The notes under the pieces were generated by a model. That model was given only the letters and a program-made list of their open reading frames with translations, was not told the DNA's origin and made no database searches. Both the position numbers and the translations under genes were made by a program. From Gnetum montanum (taxonomy: Eukaryota; Streptophyta; Gnetopsida; Gnetales; Gnetaceae), in NCBI GenBank assembly GCA_015680685.1, contig MNCI01013853.1:1-64000 (forward strand): DNA of 64,000 nucleotides, given 5' to 3'. Of this stretch, positions 11,176 through 22,290 are shown piece by piece (the stretch's first letter is position 1; every line of letters begins with the position of its first letter).

Positions 11176-11609
11176 ATCATTCCAGGCATGTGTTGGGCAT
11201 CGATGGTCACGAATTGTTTTAGAAGATCTTTAGCCATATCGCAGTACGGTTGCAAATGTACAGCCTTGCAGGCGTAGACTTCTGTGATCTGATTGATGAT
11301 GAGCATCGAATCACCCCTAACTGCCAAGTGTCAAATATCTAGTTCACTCACAGCTAGTAATCCCCTAAGGAGCCCCTCGTACTCTACCACGTTGTTCATA
11401 CAGGGGAAGGTCAAGCGATAAGCGTGAAGATGCACATCCTCAGGTGATAGCATAATAACAGTGGCGGCACTGCCACCTTTAGCGGTTGAAGCTCCATCAA
11501 AATACAGCGTCGCTTCAAGGCCTGCCGAGACAGGGCTTAAACTATGTACATGTTCATCTGGAAACTCAGGCTCTATGGTTTCCTGACTGTCAATGAGTGA
11601 TGTTACTAA
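11176..11609 (-). pseudogene. Tat-1 second (archaeal-type) RNase H domain
   Basis: Read in frame with the RT/RNase H segment. The domain shows LYFDGAS (catalytic D), NNVVEYEGLLRGL (catalytic E) and AVRGDSMLIINQI (catalytic D). This order matches the extra RNase H (RVT_3-like) that plant Tat-lineage Gypsy elements carry after the ordinary RNase H. Two in-frame stops interrupt it: a TAG just before LVTSLID, and a TGA in the segment ELDI-stop-HLAVRG. Both fit C-to-T changes. A frameshift near 11175 separates it from integrase. It would degrade the RNA strand during reverse transcription. Diagnostic for lineage; inactive in this copy. Confidence 0.85.
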
Positions 11610-13242
11610 CTAGTCAGCTATTGCCTGGCCTTTCATAGAAGATTGGCCAACATAATGCAGATCGAATTCTGCTCTGATAGCCTTCCAGTGAGCTATTCTG
11701 CTACTCTCGTATAAATTGTGCGTAATGGTCTTAAGGATGTTATTTTTACAGATGATGTTAACTTGGCTACGGAAAAGGTAATGTCTACACTTTTTGAGCA
11801 TAAATACTAATGCTAAGAAGTTACGCTCTACTTCGTTGTACCTCGTTTCGTACGCATATAGAGCATAACTCAAGTAGTAGATGGGCACTTCATCATCCCT
11901 CCTTTGACAAAGTAATGCTGCTAACATTATGTCCGAAGTTGCGAGGTAAATGTAAAATGGTAGATCCTTCTATGGCGGGAAAACTGTTGGTAAGTGTTGA
12001 AGTTCTTGTTTTAGGCTGTCAAACACACGCTGACAATCTTCCGTCCATTCAAAATTAACCCCCTTTTTAAGCAAATGTTGCATAGGGTGTAACTTGTCGG
12101 TTAATCTTGAGATGAACCGACGTATAAACTGTAATCGTCCTTGTAACCCGCGTAATTGCTTGAGGTCCGTGGGAGGTGTTAGCTCAACAATGGATTTGAC
12201 CTTATCAGGGTCAACTCGTATGCCAACTTCCGACACCACAAACCCCAGCATGCGTCCGATTTTGACTCCGAATACGCATTTCTTTGGGTTAAGCCGGAGC
12301 TCGTACTTAGAACATCGGGACTAACTCTAGGTTTTTTGAATGATCCTTTGACTTTAAAGACTTGACAACTATATCGTCAACATAGTCATTCAGTCTCCTT
12401 AAGAGGTAATCACTAAAGATATATGTCATGGCTCGTTGATACGTTGCTCTGGCATTCTTTAGGCCAAAAGACATCATGGTATAGCAAAAGTTGCCCCAGG
12501 GCATCATGAATGTTGTGGTTAATTGATGTTCTGGGTTGATGCGAATCTGGTTATAGCTCGAAAAGCCATCCATGAAGGACAGAAGCGCATGCCCAACTGT
12601 CGTATCGACTAGTTGGTCGATACTCAGTAGTGGGAAGTTATCTTTGATCGTGGCCTTGTTCAAATCTCGGAAGTCTATGCAGATGCGTATGCTTCCGGTC
12701 TTCTTCGGGATGACTACAATGTTAGATACCCAATCCGAGTAGTCGATTGCGTGGATGAAACCAACCTGATATAGTTTAGTAATCTCATCATGCACTGTTA
12801 GTGCGATCTCTGGCTTGATTTTTCATACTTTTTGCCTAACTGCTTTAATCTGCGGGTCTAAGATTATGTTATGCTGGATTAACCTAGGATCTAGGCCTGG
12901 CATATCTTTGTATGACCATGCAAATACTGTGATGTTGTCTTGCAGGACCCGTTTTATAGACTCGTGTATTTTCTGGTCTAGTAGAGAACTGACTTTAAGT
13001 GTTTTGGCTTCACCCTTATGCGTAACTATAGAAACCTCATCGAGGGGGTCTTCGGTTATGTCCCCAGCCTCCAGGTCTAGCATGCACATCGACTGTTCTG
13101 GCCACTCTGGGGACGTTTCCGACGTAGCTATGGTTACGTCGTCAAAGGGAGGGTTAATTTCTACTAGCGTAGGATTGAATTGCTTAATTATTTTCCCATA
13201 TGGACCTGTCAAAGTTAGAGGTGCTGAAAATGTTGCATCCAT
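11610..13242 (-). pseudogene. Tat-1 reverse transcriptase and first RNase H
   Basis: Copies genomic RNA into DNA. From the Met at 13242 the frame runs through a linker, then RT: FRDLNKAT, the first catalytic aspartate in SFMDGFSSYNQI, MSFGLKNARATYQR, and the YVDD box in NDYVDDIVV. A TGA interrupts near 12824 (a CGA codon in relatives). A frameshift near 12310-12330 precedes the thumb (YELRLNPKKCVFG) and the RNase H segment (PIYYLSYALYAYETRYNEVERNFLALVF) at 11610-11927. The domain order and all RT motifs are standard Ty3/Gypsy. PR does not lie just upstream as usual; it is about 5 kb away beyond an oppositely oriented gene. Confidence 0.92.
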
Positions 13243-13667
13243 TTACTAACCGTCCTGCAAAATCGCCAAATGCGTAAATGATTAGGAGAAAGCATGACGT
13301 GATGTTGTCGAACATGGAAGGCTAACAGAATCTTGAATATTGTAAACAGGCTGTAATTAATGCTACCTGATTACGAGGCGATAAGATGTGGTAGTTTAAC
13401 GTCATTTCGGACAGTGGCGCATGCGATATCAGCCGCATTAATATCTTGATTTTCGGGTTCTGTTTTAGGGAAGTCCCATTGAAATTGGATATCAAGTCAG
13501 TGATTCTCACATATAAGTAAGTGGTTTTCGGTGAGAACGAGCTACTGGCTATCGTGAATTTGAATTCTCAGCTGTTACTGAGCGAGAGGCGAAGGAGCAG
13601 AAGATTGGGGCATGTAGTTTGTGAAGATTCGAAGAAGTGAAGCTGCGAAAGTTCTGAGGCTGTTACC
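13243..13667. other. Spacer between RT and the antisense gene
   Basis: No coding sequence supported on either strand. It contains one unit of the Tat-1 hairpin repeat: TAGTTTAAC then GTC (13401-13403), loop, GAC (13410-13412). For the antisense gene this would be the promoter side; no clear TATA box was picked out. Confidence 0.5.
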
Positions 13668-16600
13668 ATGGCACCTAAAACCAAAAGGAAGAATGCCAAA
13701 TTGGCCAAAATTGATGAGGTGCAAGGAAATCTGGAGCACGTTTCACAGGCGGTGGTTGAAGTGCGTGACCCTACGCCTTTGAACCGGTAGGCCAGTCCTT
13801 GCATGCTTATGTTGTTTTAGTGTGTATTTTTGGTAGTATTTCTTGCGTAAATGGGGATTTCAAATTATGGACCTCAGGTTAAGGCGAGGATTTGATGGGG
13901 TTGCGTCTATCGCCATCGTCAGGGACAAACCTTGCGCTGTTGCAAGGGTTTGGGCGATTTCGGTATGGAGAACTAGGCGTAGTTTGTGAGTTTTCTGTAT
14001 TAGTCATGCAAAATGTAAATCTAGACGTTGATTTATGTATTGGGTTTTCTGTACAGCGTTACGTTAAAGCCTACTCTGATTGTCTTGGATATTGTTGGGA
14101 AAGCCATATGGTTTCGAAGGGGTGCGCTGGAGTTTCTGCAGTTCTTACTGTGCAACAATAGCGTCATTGTATGGTCTAATTTGTCCAGCGATATTGCCGG
14201 TGCCATTCTGGAGCATTGCCTAGTAGGTTCTACGCAGGGCATTTTGGCTTTCCTGACAGATAGAGCCATCGATACTGGGCATCCCGAGGACCCAGAACTT
14301 AGTGCCTGAGGTTTAAGGTGCTTGGGCTGGATCTGGGAAATGGCCCAGTTCAGTTGCTACCACGCATATAACACTCTGTTCATAGCTCACCATGTCTCGA
14401 CCTACTTTCAGAACCCACCAGGCACTGTGTACTACTCCGGCGGGTAAGTAATTTTGTCGACTGTATTTTGTTTTTGTTATATGTCGGTTATCTAGGTTTT
14501 GCAAAGTATAAGATAAACCTATGTGGTATGGTACAGGTTTTTTATCCATGAAAATAGGTTAGTTGGGGATGGTGATACGTTGTCGTGGACCGAAACGGCA
14601 ATAAAGGTGTTCACCTCAACTAACAACGTATGCGCCGGTGTGATGGGGCAGATTGGCTTAGACATGCGTGAGTACCCCACCCACTATGCTGAGTCTTTTG
14701 CGAATTGCTAAAGACTTGGGTGGTTACATGATGACTGGACCCTGGATCTGCCCCTTACCGTTGAGGACGTGTAGAGGAACCTTCCTCCATTTCCATTGCC
14801 ATTTGGACCCGGTAAAACTATTGCGTAATCTATTATTGCGTAATATAGTTGTGAATTTGTAAATATTACGTGATAGTATTTTGTTTAACCAGTGGTGTAC
14901 ATTGTTCAGTTAGGGAATCCCGGGAGATTACCCTTATAATTTTCGACCGCAAGGCGAGTACCATTCTCTTCTGCTACGGTGACATCAAGGACGCCCAACG
15001 CTGGCTTGGCCACATGGTGGCCCTAGTGGCGGTGACCACCAAGATCAGAGAAGTGAGGCTAATGCACCTAGTTTTAGCCGCAACCCCTGATGTCCCTGCA
15101 AGTGAAATGCTGACCCTGGTCAACTCCTTCAACGAAAAGGCATATCGTTTTTCCACGCGTGTGCATAACGTGCGTGTAAGTTTTGATATTGACGTTGAGC
15201 TTTTTGAGGACCTTTTTGGCATCCTCTCTGACGGCCTTCCCATAAATGAGAAGGCGAAGAGGAGTCTCGACTGTCAGAAATGGCTGGAGGAGTGGGTAAG
15301 AGTCCCGAAGGAGGCTAAAGGGTTTCCTTGCGAAGGATTCGAACTGAGCATCACCAAGATAATTTATCCCCTTTTTTGGGCCTGGACCTTCCCCAAAACA
15401 CTCTCGCAAGGGAAGTTCTTTTCTATAGAATAGACCCGTATTATGCGGGAGGTCCTGGAAGAAGGGACCCAGTTCAATTGGGCAAGCTATTTTGCTAAGG
15501 GACTGCGCAATGAGATGATCAAGCTTTGCAAGAAGCTTGAGTCTCGTTTCAATGTGCATTACGCCTTCTACATAGCTTGTCTTCAGCGTTTTGCTGAGTT
15601 TTTGGTCGTCCAGAGGAATGAGGTCTGGGTGCAACAAGACCGAGACTAGTTGTCCAAACCTTGGATTACACATATCCTCAGCACTACTTGTGGGCAGCAT
15701 CTATCGGAAGGCATCGGGGAGTCACTGTCTATAACGACCAAAGGGTTGGCGGCATCTCGACTGCGAGGCCCCGACAGTGTAGGCAGGATAATGCCTACTT
15801 ACACTAGCAATGCCTCACGAGGGAAACACTTGGTGAAAGAAATTGTGGAACCTGCAGCTCGGCCCGAAAGACTTCGTATAATTGAGGCCTCTGCGGAGCC
15901 TGGAAGTGGTCAAACCGTGAAAGTCAGGGTTCAGCAGAGTAAACCTCCGCCTGGTAAGTGTGATGGAGATATATTGAAAACTGTATTACGCAATGTTTAC
16001 TCAGAATATTTGGAATGATATATTAAGAGTATTGTGATGAACAATGAAAATTACGGAAGAGCCAACCCCTGAAACAGGGGCAGTGGTACTAAGTCGTGGG
16101 GAAGGGGCCTCAGTTTTAGAAAAGAGGCCCCAGCTGTCAAGACAAGCACCGCACAGACTCATGTGCGTGGGGAGGCCCCAGCTGAAGGGGCAAGCGACGC
16201 ATAGACCCTTGTGCGTGAGGAGGAAAAGGAGGTGGAAAACGTTGGCGAAGTCGCCACTGTCACCGGTAGAGGTAATAAACGTGTTAGAAATTTTGCAGAA
16301 ATCTATTAATAATTTGCAGAAATCTATTAATAATTAAAGTTTCTGACTTGATTACGCTACAGGAGAAGGGGATACGTCTGCATCCAACGCTGTGAATAGA
16401 GCGTGGAGAGACTTTCCCGATAAGTTCGCCTTCATGGAAGGTGTTGTCAATGATATAATCGATCGCCTCGAGCGCATTGATCTTGAGGCAGGTAGGCTAT
16501 GGCTGTAATGAGTTTGCGATATTATATAGTGGTAATATGTCACCCATATTGATGATTTTATTTTATTTCTGTTAAGAGCTCGCCTCCGATGGGATCCCAC

Positions 16601-17707
16601 GGAGCCCACTAACTTGGACACAGTGGAGCCTCCATCCGATGAGGCAGTCGTGCCACGTCACATTTATGAGGAAATGCGTAAATGTGCGTTATGCTCGACA
16701 TGCTCCTTATGGGAGAGTAGGGGTGTAAATGAAAATCTATGGAAAATGCTGCAGAGGTCAGAGCAGAGGATTGAGTCGCTGATCAAAGAGGTCGGTGACC
16801 TGAGATCACGGTGTGAATTCCTACAGGCGCGAGAGACGGGCGATGAAGACTGGTGTACCGTTGTTATTGACTACTTCCGTTATTGGACCACCATAAAAAA
16901 TAGCGTACAAACCAGTCAGGCGTTGGTAGAGCAACGGATGCAAATAGAGCTCCTAGCTCAGAAAAGCCAGGATTGGAGGGATTATTGTGCAAGCGTGCAA
17001 GAGTGGGGGCAGAAGGAAAAGGATCACAAGCATGTGTATAAGCGAGAAAGCATCGCTTATCGCAAGCTTTACCATGATTCTTCCGTCAAAGCCCAATCCT
17101 TGGAGGTTTTCCTGGATGTCATCGGAGCTTTCGAAGCCTTCAAGAAATTCAAAGAGCAGGTGACTGTGAGTGCGTCCCCGGAAAGGGAGATGACTCTCCC
17201 TGGGGGGCAGACAGCAGTCCCTACATTCTTCCCGAACCCACCTCGCTGGACTAGCTTAGAGAAAGGGAAGGTGAAGGCTGGAGCTACCTTGGGAGATGAC
17301 GTGTGGTCAGACCTATCTGAGGAGGAAATTATGAAGTGCCTGTGGGCTGGCCTGGAGAAGCTTCCCTTTGCTGCAGAATCAGGGCCATTGCAAGTAAGTT
17401 TATGCATAACTAAGGCTACATTTTCTAATTATGTTGTTAAGTCTTGTTTAGCTAATATGTTTACTGTATTTAGATACCGGAAGAGGATAGGGAAGGCAAG
17501 CAAGCTGAGGATCTAGTACAGGAGGAAGAACGCAGTGATGAAGAGCGTCCCCTTGTGGAGCCGGTGCTGGAACAAGGACCCCATGAAGAGGAAATTCCCC
17601 GTGAGAGAATACTTCCCAGAAGAGAAGGTCCGCTAGAGGACGATCCCTTAGGGCTAGAGCCAAACTTAAGGGATACTAGTGACAGTGGCAGTAGAGGAGA
17701 TGCATAA
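13668..17707 (+). pseudogene. Spliced gene of unknown function, antisense inside Tat-1 between PR and RT
   Basis: Product not recognised. An upstream exon 13668-13786 (MAPKTKRKNAKLAKIDEVQ, basic) is possible but joins one base out of frame. From ATG 13895 the exons are 13895-13962, 14057-14443, 14537-14811, 14910-15953, 16062-16265, 16363-16491, 16579-17393 and 17474-17707. All seven introns are GT-AG, 80-108 bases, several with GTAAGT donors. The joined frame is exactly 1052 codons to the TAA at 17705. Seven in-frame stops (14307, 14709, 14772, 15431, 15647, 16070, 16202) are each one C-to-T step from Q or R codons. Visible features: hydrophobic stretch in exon 3, an E/A-rich segment in exon 6, a probable coiled coil in exon 8 (about 16680-17160), and an acidic C-terminus (EEDREGKQ...EEERSDEERP). 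The length and phase match are seen; function is unknown. Confidence 0.82.
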
Positions 17708-17894
17708 TTGTAGTTTATGCATAGTTTTATTGTTGGCGAAGTCAAATAGTGTTTTGTGAATGACTGAAAGACACGCTATAAGACCTGGTGGTTGTTTTAA
17801 ACATCAATTATTTTGTTTTTCTCTTATGTTTTTATTCGCAAAACGTGAGCGTAATTGTTAAGGATTTCTCCTAAGCTATGCCGATGCAATGGAA
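17708..17894. other. 3' flank of the antisense gene
   Basis: AT-rich; a plausible polyadenylation region for the antisense transcript. No further coding sequence is seen. Confidence 0.4.
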
Positions 17895-18050
17895 AAGCTA
17901 GTTTAAGGCCATTGCGGGCCGTATGCGTAAAATGGAGACTAGTTTTAGGCCATTGCGGGCCGTCACACGCGTTTGCATACTTTGAGAACTAGTTTTAGGC
18001 CATTGTGGGTCGCGGCTAGTTTAAGGCCATTATGGGTCTATTGCGTAATA
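17895..18050. repeat. Hairpin repeats between PR and the antisense gene
   Basis: About four units of TAGTTT(TA)AGGCCATTGCGGGCC. Stem GGCC/GGCC at 17907-17920 and 17948-17961; two later units read GGCC/GGTC, which keeps a G-U pair. Same layout as the units at 9267-9762 and 13391-13412. Confidence 0.72.
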
Positions 18051-18270
18051 CAAAAAACATAAATGGTCAGAGTATACAATCCTGCGTAATTATGCTAAGA
18101 TGATGTAAAAGCGTGAATAGCATACGTAAAAGAAATGTAATGACGTAATAAATGACTAGCGTAAAAAATTGAAAGCGAATGTAACGTAAAAATGTATGAA
18201 GTAAAACAAACTGCTAAGTTTCAGCCGCACGAACGTGTAAAGATATGATGACGCACGCAAAAGCCATTAT
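18051..18270. other. Tat-1 spacer rich in GCGTAA-like motifs
   Basis: Non-coding. GCGTAA, TGCGTAAT, ACGTAA and related words recur many times between 18050 and 18210, matching the motif concentrated in the LTRs. No ORF supported. Confidence 0.45.
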
Positions 18271-19138
18271 TCAACCATTAATATGCAATTGTCTATTAAT
18301 GGCCTTTACGTTGAGCGTTGCGTAAGGGCGGGGGGACTTATGATTTGACTCCTCTACGTTGCCATCCGGAAATGGCAGGTTGGCCCAGGCGACACTATCG
18401 TCATTGATATAAGTTTGTTGAGGGATTTGGAGATGGGTCTGATCATCAGTCATTTCTATCTCCGAACCCCCCTCTTCTTCAATGTTATTGACAGTCCTAG
18501 GGGTGATTTCATCTCCACGTATCACGACCTCCCCTCCGGCATAGGGGAGGTGTATTTCTTGGTGTATCAGTAATGAAACTGCCCTCAGCTAGGCTAACCA
18601 CGACCTCCCTAAGATCAAGTTGAACCACGACTAAGAATGTGGCCTCTGTTGGGAATTGATCCCCTACCACAAACTCGATACGCACCATCCCCTTGACTTG
18701 AACCCGTGCCCCGTTGAACGATTTTACGCAAGCCGTCACCATGGGAGTGATCTGGTTGACCAGATCCAACCTATCCACGATGGAATAGGGGATGACGTTT
18801 GTAGCTGTGCCATCATCCACGTGTACCCTCCGGATCCGGTATTGACTGACCCGAATGGTGATGAACATAGATTCAGTTGTGACCTAACCCTTCTCAGGAC
18901 CATCTTTGATAGACTCATCGGGAAAGGTCAGCGAAGTAGGCATAGGTTGCTCAGCTTCGGAAGGCAACATGACAGCATGTATCGCTTCCTCCTCCGCTGG
19001 CAAGCTTTCATCCACTGATATGGATGTCAGCATGCAAACCATAGCCTCACGGTGTTCTCGAGACGTCATAAGTAGGTCATAAAGGCTCAGGGTTGTGTTT
19101 TTTTTGTTTAAGAGCCTGTTTGACTTGCGTAAATGCAT
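18271..19138 (-). pseudogene. Tat-1 protease region
   Basis: Aspartic protease that would cleave the polyprotein. The segment begins with a Tat-type lead-in (YDLLMTSREHREAMVCML), then SLTFPDESIKDGPEKG, a stop, then FITIRVSQYRIRRVHVDDGTATNVIP, where the aspartate of VDDGTATN is the catalytic position. Tat relatives have similar DNGSA or DDGSA boxes here. A frameshift near 18540 moves into the frame of 18271-18525 (EVVIRGDE...). The usual C-terminal LLGRPWI-type motif is not visible. It lies downstream of gag and is separated from RT by the antisense cassette. Confidence 0.8.
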
Positions 19139-22048
19139 CGAGGAGGTCTTTCTCTTGGCTAGGTTGTTTGTCTCCCTTGTCCTCTTCCATCCAGCCCAAG
19201 AGACGGATCTCTCGAGGTAAGATAGTGTCCATCAAAGGGTTGTTCTTTTTCTTGCCAAGAGAAGATGGCTGCGTTTCTGCGCCTTTATCCTGCTTCTAAG
19301 GCAGAGACGAAGGCGCAGAGGCCAGGGGCCTAGGCTTAGGGAAGCCGGGCGTAGAATGGTCTTTCATTGCGTTAATAGGTATGTCCTCTCCCTTTCTCTT
19401 GGGAGGCGATGGTTGGTTGTTCTGGTTAGAGGTCTGCCCCTACATGAGAGGAGCAGCCTGTGGTTTCGGTGCCTTGATAATGAAGGGTGCCCTGGGTGTG
19501 GGCGCGAACAAAGCTGCGCCTTGTCTGTTGCTGCGTGACTGAGTGTGTATCTGAGAAGGTGCCCGTATAATGAAGGGCGGCCTGGAGGCACTACTGGCTG
19601 TCGATAAAGGATTCCCCCCTTTTGGTGAGCTGGCAGGCACATGCAAAACAAAAGGTTGTTTTGGCGGTCCCCTCCTCTCACTGTCCGTACTCACCACATT
19701 GATTGTATAAGGAGCATCATTTGTGTTCAAAGGGTCCTTATATATGTGCAATGTTTGGTTTTCTGGGCACGTCGGGTTACTGCCGTCTGACTTGAGTAAA
19801 CCATCATCTAGAATACGTTAAATGTCGTCTTTCAACGCCCAGCAGTAATCTGTATCGTGACCACACAGCTGGTGGTAGTCACAGAAACGATCTAGCCTGA
19901 AAGATTCAGAACTAGTGGTTCGTTAGGTAAGGCTAAAGAAGGGTTCTTCAGTAGTTCACAATGACATCTGTGATGCTTCAGAGCTTCCTCAGACACCTTC
20001 TTAGCTTGAATGTGTCCTGCCCCTAACAGTTGTTTCAACAGTTCCGAATGCTTTACAGGTAAGGCTTTGTACTTTGAGCGATCTTTACGCTCAAAGTTTG
20101 GTTTAGGCTGGGGGGCCTTTTTAGGAGCTTCCATGTCCTGGTTGGTTCTTGCACCAGTCATAGCCTTAGGAGGCACCGTAGGTACCTTCTTGTTCTTATT
20201 CTTTGCACCCTCAGTCAGTGCATCTACCGTCATTGTTGTCACCTTACCATTGTCTTTGCCCTTGTTGTGAGCATTACTGTAGGCGACATACGCCAGGTCT
20301 TTGCTAGCCTCCGCAGCATCTTGGATGCTTCTAACTTGAGCGAAGGCCTAATGTAAAGAGTTTGGGGAAAGATAGTACAACTTTGACTTAATAAAGTTAT
20401 TGACTGCTCCCTTGAATATAGCAAGTAGATGTGAATCCGCGATTGGCTCACGGATTTCATTCAAGGTTGCATTCCAACGCTGTATGAACCTCTGGACTGG
20501 TTCAAGCGGGTCTTATTTCACCCCCATGAGCTGATCCAACGTGACTTTCAGCTTCAAGTTGTACTTAAAGCGGGTCACAAATTATGTCAGCAGCTCTTCC
20601 AAGGTTGAGATGGAAGAGCGTGGAAGTGCTCGGTACCAATCCAAAGCTTTCCTTGTTAACGACATAGCAAAGACTCGGATAATCGTGTGTGGCCATTGTT
20701 GTAACAACAAGGACTCAGATCTAAAGGTGACCAAGTGAGCATTGGGATCTCCCTCTCCATTATACTTGGTGAAATGGGGTAAGGACATCCCTGGCGGCAA
20801 CGACAACATGGGGACCACCGAACTGATGGGATCATCCTAGTAAAATTCCATAATCTAAACGGTATCTGAACTGGCGGCTTTGAGGTGTCTAACCTCCTCG
20901 GTAAGAGTCTGGATAAGCTGGAAAGACTGATCCAGACCTGTTGCTGGAGGTGTTTATGCAGGAGGAGCAGGGGGCTAACTTGGGAAGGCAGTGCCAGGCA
21001 GTGGGAATGGCAGGATGGTTGGGCCGGTAGACTATGGGGCAGGAATCCCTGAAGGCAGGGGTGCCTGTGAAGACCACCATCCGTCAGTTCAGGAAGAAAG
21101 ATATGTCACCACCAGCTGTGCGGGGTAAGGGTAGTGGTACTGCGGGTTCACCTGCGGAATGTGCGTTGCTGGTGCCACTGAGGGTTGCACACCGTACACC
21201 ACCGATTGGTTGTGTTGTTGCGCAGGGTAGGTCCACTGACTCGCAGCAGCAAACTGTTGAACAAGTATTTGCGGCTGCATGACAGCGGTGATCTACTGGG
21301 TTGGAGGGGGCGACAAAGCTAGGGTTTTCATCGGGCGAGTCATGGATATGGTTTGGGGTTGGATCTGCGAGATGAAATGGGGCACGGTGGTTGCCAGAAC
21401 TATCACTGGAATGCTGAGTACCCGTGATGATGCAACCGCCCCCATCTTATTGTGGGGCACATGCACTTGCAGCCTAGATGGATGCGTAGTGGCTTGTGGA
21501 ATGATGGGGACACGCATCTGTGTGGTTATGGCTGAGTCAAGAGGAGCGGCCTCTCCGTTGAAAGGAAACAAGGGATTTACGTACGTGTGGGGGCTCAGAG
21601 TATGGAACGAGTGTTCAGATTGGGCTGCCAATTCATCCTCTTCCTCCTCTTCATTCTGGGGCTCCAATGTAGCCCGTGAAGCCTGACACTTGGCCATGAC
21701 CAATTGTGTTATGATTTCATGTTGCTGGTTTGTTAAAGGAATAAAGTCGTAGGCTGTTGGAGTGAAATCGTGATTCCCTCGATGGATCATCTCGTAATTT
21801 CTTTTTGCTTCGATCTCAGCACGGCTAAGGGCAAGCTTTGCCTAGATCTTAACGCAAATGAAATTGTATTCTTCAGGGGTCACGACCATGAAAATAGGGT
21901 CTTTTCCCTGCAGTCTCAATGACCTACGCAATGGTCCTTGAGGTCCTACCGCACTAGGAGCCAACCTGGTGACAGGGATGGGGTTCACGGATGTGGCACC
22001 CAAGTCAGCGGCGACCATGGCAGTTGTGGTTGTGTATATGGAATCCAT
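19139..22048 (-). pseudogene. Tat-1 gag
   Basis: Structural protein for the particle. The Met at 22048 starts a frame that can be followed to about 19892 through several stops. An N-terminal P/Q-rich region (22048-21080) precedes the capsid domain at 20818-20240: HFTKYNGEGDPNAHLVTF, FAMSLTRKALDWYRALPRSS, then QRFIQRWNATLNEIREP, all retrotransposon-gag features. After a frameshift near 19915 a zinc-knuckle-like motif follows (CDYHQLCGHDTDYCWALKDD, about 19830-19890) as in Tat-lineage gag. A proline- and serine-rich tail runs to about 19140. Stops include TAG and TAA at codons compatible with Q or W. Confidence 0.88.
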
Positions 22049-22266
22049 CGATAAAGCGGATTAACAGTGATGAACGACTAGATCTAAAAGGTGTCTAACA
22101 AAAAGATCACAAATAGGCTTTCTACAATGCAGGATTCTAGAGGAATTGTTCTTGTGATCGATCTACACCACACGATTTTTCGTAAACTTCCCTAGAGGTA
22201 TTATGTTTACGATTTTGGGTATAAATCGCTAACAAGGCTACCCAAAAAATACGGATCGGAGCCTAG
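22049..22266 (-). other. Tat-1 5' leader
   Basis: Untranslated segment between the PBS and the gag start; no coding sequence seen. Confidence 0.6.
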
Positions 22267-22284
22267 GCCCTCCTTCTAGCGCCA
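22267..22284 (-). other. Tat-1 primer-binding site
   Basis: Minus strand, six bases after the 5' LTR: TGGCGCTAGAAGGAGGGC. The TGG start matches the CCA end of a tRNA. I do not assign the tRNA with confidence. It differs from the Athila-like PBS of the GP elements. Confidence 0.75.
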
Positions 22285-22290
22285 GAAAAC

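Noticed and set aside
14974-15700. Minus-strand ORFs of 89 and 208 codons opposite exon 5
   Set aside because: The plus-strand reading fits the exon series with consistent splice phases. The minus ORFs have no domain and no connection to Tat-1 pol.
17448-17745. Minus-strand ORFs rich in S/G/P opposite the end of the antisense gene
   Set aside because: Mirror of the acidic, E-rich last exon. The plus-strand frame joins in phase to the rest of the gene.
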